Shown here: piece by piece, positions 53,016 to 64,000 of the stretch
Position numbering within the stretch: the first letter of the stretch is position 1
Layout: every line of letters starts with the position of its first letter
From: Terrimesophilobacter sp963702165
GTDB taxonomy: Bacteria; Actinomycetota; Actinomycetes; Actinomycetales; Microbacteriaceae
NCBI GenBank assembly: GCA_963702165.1
Contig: OY969722.1
Span: 744,001-808,000, forward strand
Reading direction: 5' to 3'
Length of the DNA: 64,000 nucleotides
Position numbers and translations under genes: made by a program
Notes under the pieces: model-generated
Database searches by the model: none
The model's input: the letters and a program-made list of their open reading frames with translations, nothing else
Told to the model about the DNA's origin: nothing

Positions 53016-53629
53016 AAGAGTCCCCCGGACAGCTTGCGCGCGTTCTGGAAGCGCTGCTGCACACCCTCCCAGTTCACGATGTTCCAGAACGCCTTGACGT
53101 AGTCGGCGCGCACGTTCTGGTAGTCGAGGTAGTAGGCATGCTCCCAAACGTCGAGCAGCAGCACCGGGATCATCCCCACCGGGAAGTTGGCCTGCTGGTC
53201 GAAGAACTGGGTGATGATCAGGCGCTCACCCACGGCGTCCCAGACGAGCGCGGCCCAGCCGGAGCCCTGCACACCGAGCGCAACGGCGGTGAAGTGCGCC
53301 ATGAACCCGTCGAACGAGCCGAAGTGGTCGTCGATCGCGGAGGCGAGCTCACCGGTCGGCTTGTCGCCGCCATCCGGTGACATGTTGGTCCAGAAGACCG
53401 AGTGGTTGACGTGGCCGCCCAGGTTGAATGCCAAGTCCTTCTCGAGCTTGTTGATGTTGGCGAAGTCGCCGGACTCGCGCGCTTCGGCGAGTTTCGCGAT
53501 GGCCGTGTTGGCACCGTCGACATAGGCCTTGTGGTGCTTGCCGTGGTGCAACTCCATGATCCGACCGCTGATGCTCGGCTCGAGCGCTGCGTAGTCGTAC
53601 GGAAGTTCGGGAAGGGTGTAGTCGGCCAT
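53012..53629 (-). CDS. sodA: Superoxide dismutase (Mn/Fe family)
   Basis: A 205-residue superoxide dismutase. Metal ligands are visible: His in MELHHGKHHKAYVDG, His in GGHVNHSVFWTNM, and Asp and His in LLLDVWEHAYYLDYQNVRAD. LPELPYDYAALEPSISG is the N-terminus. GSGWAALVWD and the Gln-type region suggest Mn specificity, but Mn versus Fe is not certain from sequence. It precedes gap with overlapping codons and follows whiA by 118 bases. Confidence 0.95.
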   Translation of the reverse strand: MADYTLPELPYDYAALEPSISGRIMELHHGKHHKAYVDGANTAIAKLAEARESGDFANINKLEKDLAFNLGGHVNHSVFWTNMSPDGGDKPTGELASAIDDHFGSFDGFMAHFTAVALGVQGSGWAALVWDAVGERLIITQFFDQQANFPVGMIPVLLLDVWEHAYYLDYQNVRADYVKAFWNIVNWEGVQQRFQNARKLSGGLL

Positions 53630-53747
53630 TGGTTACCTGCTCCTAGCGATGTAAAGCGGCACGTGTCGTGCCGACCCGATGGACTTGATCAGTCTAATGA
53701 CGCCAACTCGGGTCGCTTTCAGAAGCTTCCCAGAAGGCATGGAAAAT

Positions 53748-54728
53748 TCATGCGTCTTCGTATTCGGCCGGCAGGTTCGCGTCAGTGCCCGGAATTCCGA
53801 GGTCCTCCGCCTGCTTGTCGGCCATCGCGAGGAGCCTCCGGATGCGTCCGGCCACGGCATCCTTGGTCATCGGCGGGTCTGCGTGCTGGCCGAGCTCGTC
53901 GAGACTCGCGTCGCGGAAGCGCAAGCGCAGCTCCCCCGCATAGCGCAGGTGGTCCGGCACCTGGGAGTCGAGGATCTCCAGTGCGCGTTCGACGCGCGCG
54001 CAGGCCGCGACTGCTGCCTGGGCGGAGCGGCGAAGGTTGGCGTCGTCGAAGTTCACCAGGCGGTTCGCGGTGGCCCGAACCTCACGGCGCTGCCGCAGCT
54101 CTTCCCACCTCGTCACGGCGTTCGTCGCACCCATGATGCGCAGCATCGAGCTGATCGCCTCACCGTCGCGGATGACCACCCGGTGGACGCCGCGCACTTC
54201 GCGGGCCTTGGCGGAGATGCCGAGACGGCCTGCGGCGCCCACGAGCGCCATCGCCGACTCGTTGCCGGGGCAGGTCACCTCGAGGGCTGCGGAGCGTCCG
54301 GGGTCGGTCAGTGAGCCGCGCGCGAGCACCGCGCCACGCCAGAGGGCAGCCAGCTCCTCCTGGGAGCCGGTGGTGAGGCGGTTGGGAAGCCCGCGGACCG
54401 GGCGGCGGCGCGCATCGAGCAGGCCGGTCTGGCGCGCGAGCGTCTCGCCTCCCTCGAGCACCCGGACGAGGAAGTGGCTGGTGCGGCGGATGCCGGACGC
54501 CGAGATCTCGGCCAGCTCGCTGCGGACGCCGTACAACTCTGCGAGATCGCGGCGGACGCGGCGTGCGATGACGGGTGAATCCAGCTCGGACTCGACCGCG
54601 ATGCGCCCGGAGATCAGGTGCAGTCCGCCGGAAAATCGCAGGATGGTCGCCAGTTCTGCCGCCCGCACCGTCGTCTTGCTGACCTCGATCCTGGCCAGCT
54701 CGTCCTTGACATCGGCGGTCAGCGCCAT
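53748..54728 (-). CDS. whiA: DNA-binding protein WhiA
   Basis: A 326-residue transcription factor conserved in Gram-positives, controlling sporulation in Streptomyces and cell division elsewhere. The LAGLIDADG-homing-like N-terminal domain (MALTADVKDELARIEVSKTT, then ATILRFSGGLHLISGRIAVE) precedes a C-terminal helix-turn-helix (RLRFRDASLDELGQHADPPM, TKDAVAGRIRRLLAMADKQA). Strong AAGGAGGA upstream of ATG 54728. It follows rapZ by 31 bases. Confidence 0.96.
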   Translation of the reverse strand: MALTADVKDELARIEVSKTTVRAAELATILRFSGGLHLISGRIAVESELDSPVIARRVRRDLAELYGVRSELAEISASGIRRTSHFLVRVLEGGETLARQTGLLDARRRPVRGLPNRLTTGSQEELAALWRGAVLARGSLTDPGRSAALEVTCPGNESAMALVGAAGRLGISAKAREVRGVHRVVIRDGEAISSMLRIMGATNAVTRWEELRQRREVRATANRLVNFDDANLRRSAQAAVAACARVERALEILDSQVPDHLRYAGELRLRFRDASLDELGQHADPPMTKDAVAGRIRRLLAMADKQAEDLGIPGTDANLPAEYEDA

Positions 54729-54759
54729 CGGGTCCTCCTTGAAACGGGTGATTGTGCCG

Positions 54760-55638
54760 CTATTCGCGGCCAAGATCGCGGTGTTTGGTGCTGACGGCGA
54801 CCCCCGGCAGATTCCTGATCCGCTCTGCGAGCTTCTCGGCCATCGCCACGGAGCGGTGCTTTCCCCCCGTACAGCCAAAGGCGATCGTAGCGTGTCTCTT
54901 GTTCTCGCGCTGATAGCCGGCGAGCACCGGCTCGAGCGCGCGCACGTAGTTCTCGAAGAACTCGCTGGCCCCCTCCTGCTGCAGCACGTAGTCGCTGACC
55001 CGCGGGTCCTTGCCGGTCATCGGTCGCAGCTCGGGCACCCAGAACGGGTTGGGCAGGAAGCGCATGTCAGCGACAAGGTCGGCGTCGGTCGGCACGCCGT
55101 ACTTGAAGCCGAAGCTCATCACGGTCACCTGCAGCCCGGGGGCGCCGGCTTCGGCGAAGGTCTCCTGGATCTCGGTCGCCAGCTGGTGGATGTTGAGGTC
55201 CGAGGTGTCGATGATGACGTCGCTCGACTCCCGGATCTGCAGCATCCTGGTCCGCTCCGCGACGATCCCGTCGAGGATGGTATCTCCGTCGCCCTGCAGC
55301 GGATGCGGCCTGCGCACCTGCTCGAAACGGCGCACCAGCACGTCGTCGGTCGCCTCCAGGAACACCACCTGCACCGAGGCCGTGGTGCGAAGCTCCTCGA
55401 TGACCGCGCCGAGCTCGGAGAACAGCCGTCCGCCGCGCACGTCGATCACCGCAGCGATCTTCGGGATGGCGTCTCCCGCGCGCGATGCGAGCTCCACCAG
55501 GGGCTTCAGCATTTGCGGCGGCAGGTTGTCCACCACGTACCAGCCGAGGTCCTCGAGCGCGTTGCCCACGGTCGAACGACCGGCCCCGGACATTCCCGTG
55601 ACGACAAGCACCTCCTGGCGCGTGCCGTCATCCGTCAT
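54760..55638 (-). CDS. rapZ: RNase adapter / nucleotide-binding protein RapZ (YvcJ)
   Basis: A 292-residue P-loop protein that hydrolyses nucleotides and, in some bacteria, senses cell-wall precursors. Walker A is LVVTGMSGAGRSTVGNALE, followed by GWYVVDNLPPQMLKPLVELA; FLEATDDVLVRRFEQVRRPH and FGFKYGVPTDADLVADMRFL are RapZ motifs, with a C-terminal GGKHRSVAMAEKLAERI. Usual position between uvrC and whiA in actinobacteria. The Walker B region is less obvious. Confidence 0.94.
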   Translation of the reverse strand: MTDDGTRQEVLVVTGMSGAGRSTVGNALEDLGWYVVDNLPPQMLKPLVELASRAGDAIPKIAAVIDVRGGRLFSELGAVIEELRTTASVQVVFLEATDDVLVRRFEQVRRPHPLQGDGDTILDGIVAERTRMLQIRESSDVIIDTSDLNIHQLATEIQETFAEAGAPGLQVTVMSFGFKYGVPTDADLVADMRFLPNPFWVPELRPMTGKDPRVSDYVLQQEGASEFFENYVRALEPVLAGYQRENKRHATIAFGCTGGKHRSVAMAEKLAERIRNLPGVAVSTKHRDLGRE

Positions 55639-55691
55639 GTCGTCGATCCTCTCAGCGTTGGTGCCCCAAGCTTACCGAGCCGGTCGGCCGC

Positions 55692-57597
55692 TCAGGCGCG
55701 AAGTCGCTCATGGATCGTGCGCGCCGTCACCGTGCCGATGCCCTTGACTTCGGCGATTTCGACCGGCGAGCGCCTGCCGCAGCCGGGTCACCGAGCCGAA
55801 GTGGCGCAGCAGCTCGCGCACGCGCGCCGGGCCGAGCCCAGGGATGTCGGCGAGTTGCGACCGGATGTCCTTCTTGCGCCGCTGCCGCTGGTAGCTGATC
55901 GCGAATCGGTGCGCCTCGTCTCGGATGCGCTGGAACAGGAACAGCGCCTCGCTGTTGCGCGGCAGGATCACCGGGTAGTCGGAGTCCGGCACCCAGATCT
56001 CCTCGAGTCGCTTCGCGATGCCGCACAGGGCGATGCCGTCACCGCTGGCGTAGTCGACGCCGGCGTCCTTCAGCGCGCGGGCAGCGGCCTGCACCTGCGG
56101 TTGACCGCCGTCGACGATCAGCAGGTTCGGCCGGTAGGCGAACCGCTTGGGCTTCTGGGCGACCTCGCCGTCCTCGCTGATCACCTCCAGGTCGTCGTCG
56201 GGCTCGTTGATGCGCGCGAGACGGCGGCTGAGGGTCTGGTAGATCGACTCGGTGTCGTCCGTCGAGGAGGCGATGCTGAACCGGCGGTACTGGTCCTTGC
56301 GCGGCAGGCCGTCTTCGAAGACCACCATCGATGCGACGATGTTGGTGCCGCCAAGGTGCGACACGTCGAAGCATTCGATCCGCAGCGGCGCCTGCTCCAT
56401 GCCAAGCGCGTCCTGGATGTCGGCAAGCGCCTGCGAGCGCGCGACGAAGTCGCCGCTGCGCCGCGTCTTGTAGCTGAGGAACGCGGACTGCGCGTTGTTG
56501 CGCACCGTGGTCGCGAGCGACGCGAGATCGCCGCGGTGGGCCACGCGCATGGTCGACTTCGACCGCTCGCCGCTGGCGCGCCTGCGCTCGGTGAGCCACA
56601 GCTGCACCTCGTCGGCGTCCTCGGGTAGCGCGGGCACGATTACGACCTTCGCCGGCACGAGCCTGCTCTCGTAGGCGTTCAGGATGATGTTCTCGACCAG
56701 CTCGGGCAGCTCGAGATCGAGTTCCTTGTCAACCACCCAGCTGTGCACACCGCGGATGCGGCCACCGCGCACGACGAACAGCTGGACGGCCGCGGCGAGT
56801 TCGTCGTGGGCGACCCCGATGACGTCGGCGTCGACCGCCTCCGGCAGCACAACCGAGTTCTTGCTGAGCACGGCCTGCAGCGCCAACAGCTGGTCGCGGA
56901 GTCTCGCCGCCTGCTCGTAGTCCTGCGCGGCGGCGGCCTCGCGCATCCGCTTCTCCAGCTCATCGAGGAACCGGGAGTCGTTGCCGGCCATGAAGCTCGC
57001 GAAGTCGAGCGCGATCGCCTTGTGGTCGGACTTGCTGATCCGGCCGACGCACGGCGCCGCGCACTTGCCGATGTCGCCAAGCAGGCACGGCCGACCGGTC
57101 TGCTCGGCGCGCTTGTAGATGCCGTCGGAGCAGCTGCGCATCGGGAACGCCTTGAGCATCAGGTCGACGGTTTCCCTGATCGCCCACACCTTGGTGTACG
57201 GGCCGAAGTAGCGGGCGTCCCTGATCGACCGGTTGCGGGTGACCATCACCCGCGGCACCGACTCGCCGAGGGTGATCGCCAGGTACGGGTACGACTTGTC
57301 GTCGCGGAACTGCACGTTGAACGGCGGGTTGAACTCCTTGATCCAGCTGAACTCGAGCTGCAGCGCCTCGAATTCGCTGCCGACGACCGTCCACTCGACG
57401 GATGACGCGGTCGTGACCATCTGCCGGGTGCGCTCGTGCAGGCTGTGCAGCGGCCCGAAGTAGTTGCTGAGCCGCGCCCGCAGGTTCTTGGCCTTGCCGA
57501 CGTACAGCACGCGACCCTGAGCGTCGCGGAACCGGTAGACGCCCGGCCGCTGCGGGATCTCGCCCGCCTTCGGGCGGTAGCTCACGGTGTTCGCCAT
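55692..57597 (-). CDS. uvrC: Excinuclease ABC subunit UvrC, C-terminal frameshift
   Basis: The endonuclease that cuts on both sides of a lesion during nucleotide excision repair. GIY-YIG domain: GVYRFRDAQGRVLYVGKAKN, then RLSNYFGPLHSLHERTRQMV. The Cys-rich zinc-like segment is CLLGDIGKCAAPCVG; the UVR domain follows, then the RNase H-like EVISEDGEVAQKPKRF and IECFDVSHLGGTNIVASMVV. The HhH tail LADIPGLGPARVRELLRHFG is followed by LRQALAG and a spurious ending. Removing one G near 55764 restores a proper second HhH ending ERLRA with stop at 55692-55694. This is a probable sequencing or assembly error; the first ~610 residues are normal. Confidence 0.93.
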
Positions 57598-57602
57598 GGC
57601 CG

Positions 57603-60465
<2,863 letters not shown>

Positions 60466-60528
60466 TGAAGTCAATTCTCTGCCATCTCCCGCTGGGCATT
60501 GACCGTGACCCAAGTGCCCCGTGTCGCC

Positions 60529-60544
60529 TCGAACGGATGTTCTA
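60529..60544. promoter_or_regulatory. LexA operator (SOS box) upstream of uvrA
   Basis: TCGAAC-GGAT-GTTCTA matches the actinobacterial LexA consensus TCGAAC-N4-GTTCGA at 11 of 12 defined bases. It lies 64 bases upstream of the uvrA GTG, between uvrA and the hemerythrin gene. Confidence 0.82.
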
Positions 60545-60581
60545 TGCTATCGCGCTCGCGCGGTGGATGCGTGCACGGCGG

Positions 60582-61274
60582 TCACGCGTTGCCGAGCACT
60601 CGCCTGCGATGAGCCGCGTATTGGCGCTTGCCGATCAGTGTGTACAGCACGCGCGGGACGCGCGGCAGGTTCGCCCGCATCCAGGCGTCCCGATCGGCAG
60701 GCGGTATCAAGTCGAGCAGGAAGCCGAGCCGGATGAGCAGCCTGCCCCTCGGGGTCGAATCGCGGCGGTGGGCGGCGAGCTCGTCCCACTCCTGCTGGGT
60801 CAGCAACGCGGCGGCTATCGGCACGATCTGCTGTTCCTCTTCGGCCAGGTGCTGCACGAGGATCGCACCCAGATGGGCGAGCACCTCTGCGACCCACTCC
60901 CCGTCGTCGACGTGTGCGGTGGAACGCCAGGTGGTGAGGTGCAGGTCAAGGCGGTCGAGGAGGCGACTGATCTCGTCGTGCTGCGCGCGCATCCGGGCGA
61001 CCTGCGGCCCGCACGCCGGGGAACGCTGCTCGAGCCGGTCCCAGAGCACCCTGTCCTGGCCTTCGATGTGGATGTGCAGCAGGCCCGCGATGTCGTCGAG
61101 GTGTCGGGCGACCTGGCTCGTGTGCTTCTGGTCACTGTCCGCGACCGCGCGGACCAGCCCCGGCGCCTCGGCGAACAGGCGGCGAAGCGTGCTGTGGATG
61201 AGGATCAGGTCGGACGTGTCGCAGGACACGCCGGAGAGGTGGGGCGGGTTGAAGCTGGGAAGCGCAGTGGCCAT
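60582..61274 (-). CDS. Hemerythrin-domain protein
   Basis: A 230-residue helical protein with the conserved histidine pattern of the hemerythrin HHE domain: DLILIHSTLRRLFAEAP, DIAGLLHIHIEGQDRVLWDR, ARMRAQHDEISRLLDRLD and LVQHLAEEEQQIVPIAAAL. These can bind a di-iron centre for oxygen or redox sensing. A C-terminal helical segment (LGFLLDLIPPADRDAWMRAN) extends past the usual domain. Start ATG 61274; it lies between uvrB and uvrA, in the same direction. Function inferred from the domain only. Confidence 0.85.
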   Translation of the reverse strand: MATALPSFNPPHLSGVSCDTSDLILIHSTLRRLFAEAPGLVRAVADSDQKHTSQVARHLDDIAGLLHIHIEGQDRVLWDRLEQRSPACGPQVARMRAQHDEISRLLDRLDLHLTTWRSTAHVDDGEWVAEVLAHLGAILVQHLAEEEQQIVPIAAALLTQQEWDELAAHRRDSTPRGRLLIRLGFLLDLIPPADRDAWMRANLPRVPRVLYTLIGKRQYAAHRRRVLGNA

Positions 61275-61345
61275 CTCGTACTCTCAAACTCGCGGTTAAC
61301 CAGTGACAAACCGTCGTGCGAATAGTAGCGGGTTCTTAGAGAGAC

Positions 61346-63408
<2,063 letters not shown>

Positions 63409-63409
<1 letters not shown>

Positions 63410-64000
63410 CAGTTAAGACTAAGCCGCTCCCCCGACACGCTCGCATCATGGGTGACCAGCACGACGATGCGGTCCGCCAGCGCGGTGCGGAGGTCCGCCA
63501 TCAGCGCCTCGGCGGAGGCCGAGTCGAGGTGTGCCGTCGGTTCGTCGATGAGCACAACGTCCGCGGGCGCGAGCAGCGTGCGGGCGACGGCGACACGTTG
63601 CCGCTCCCCGCCGGACAGCTTGCTGCCGGCCGCGCCGATCGGAGTGTCCAGGCCGAGCGGGAGCCGCTCGAGCAGGTCGCCCAGGCCGACTCGGCGCAGC
63701 ACCCCGGTCAGTTCGGTGTCATCCGGTGCGTCAGAGCGGTCGCGCGCGATGGTCAGGTTGCCGCGCAGTGTGGAGTTGAACAGGTGCCCCTCCTGCGGGC
63801 TCCAGGCGATGCGTTCACGCAGCAGCGCCGGGTCGAGTTCTGCGGTGTCCCTGCCGTTGACCAGGTAGCGGCCGCCCTCGGGACGCAACTGGCCGAGCAG
63901 GGTCATCAGCAGGGTCGACTTGCCCGCCCCGGATGGCCCGGTGACGGTGAGCCAGTCACCGCCGGTGAGCGTGGCCGAGACGCCGGTGAACGCCGGTGCG
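63409..64000 (-). CDS. cydC: CydC-like ABC exporter subunit, C-terminal ATPase part (5' end outside window)
   Basis: The visible 196 residues are the ATPase domain of an ABC exporter: Walker A VTGPSGAGKSTLLMTLLGQL, Q-loop WSPQEGHLFNST, signature SKLSGGERQRVAVARTLLA, Walker B VVLIDEPTAHLDSASAEALM and switch His VLVTHDASVSGERL. The SPQEGHLFNSTLRGNL block and short tail resemble CydC, the thiol/glutathione exporter subunit needed for cytochrome bd, but the membrane domain lies outside the window. Its stop overlaps uvrB. Confidence 0.65.

Overview
The window is about 64 kb of high-GC DNA from an actinobacterium, most likely of the family Microbacteriaceae. This placement is inferred from gene content and order, not from a marker-gene search. 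It rests on frequent GTG starts, the actinobacterial proteins RbpA, WhiA and OpcA, and the run sufBDC - ctaA/ctaB - tkt - tal - pgi - zwf - opcA - pgl / secG - tpiA - pgk - gap - sodA - whiA - rapZ - uvrC - uvrA - uvrB.

Layout. 1-1492: the end of a membrane-anchored adaptor gene and a small secreted protein/lipoprotein pair of unknown function. 1548-6562: an SOS mutasome (imuB-dnaE2) behind a perfect LexA-type operator. 6700-12451: small conserved genes, a DEAD/DEAH helicase, a GlsB-type membrane protein, an SGNH hydrolase and a fatty-acid desaturase. 12570-18539: D-Ala-D-Ala carboxypeptidase, a streptomycin-6-kinase-like kinase, an alpha/beta hydrolase, an rRNA methyltransferase, a sirtuin, a histidine phosphatase and a YbaK-type editing protein. 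18526-27626: glycosyltransferase and hydrolase, trehalose synthase TreS, a DnaQ-like exonuclease, L31 type B, an ABC ATPase, divergent glgA/glgC and serB. 27646-34621: fabG, DUF3099, SURF1, a DUF222/HNH endonuclease, a membrane protein, an ABC-F ATPase and bioY. 34723-38775: the suf Fe-S assembly operon. 39049-40892: convergent haem A synthesis genes. 41118-49273: a pentose-phosphate operon. 49289-64000: a long leftward run (rbpA, secG, triose glycolysis, sodA, whiA, rapZ, uvrC, uvrA, hemerythrin, uvrB, and a CydC-like ABC subunit at the edge).

How the genes connect. Two DNA-damage units, imuB-dnaE2 and uvrA, each have a TCGAAC-N4-GTTCKA operator, so SOS control is visible in the sequence. 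The suf, cta, pentose-phosphate and glycolysis units make a central-metabolism core. TreS and GlgA/GlgC suggest trehalose and glycogen turnover.

Main caveat. Reading frames are broken by many single-base indels, concentrated in imuB, dnaE2, the helicase, the SGNH hydrolase, the desaturase and the HNH gene, with single breaks in uvrC and uvrA. When frames are rejoined the proteins look fully conserved and free of stops. I therefore read most of these as consensus errors rather than gene decay, but sequence alone cannot settle it. Two dispersed repeat families and several unassigned operator-like motifs are also present.
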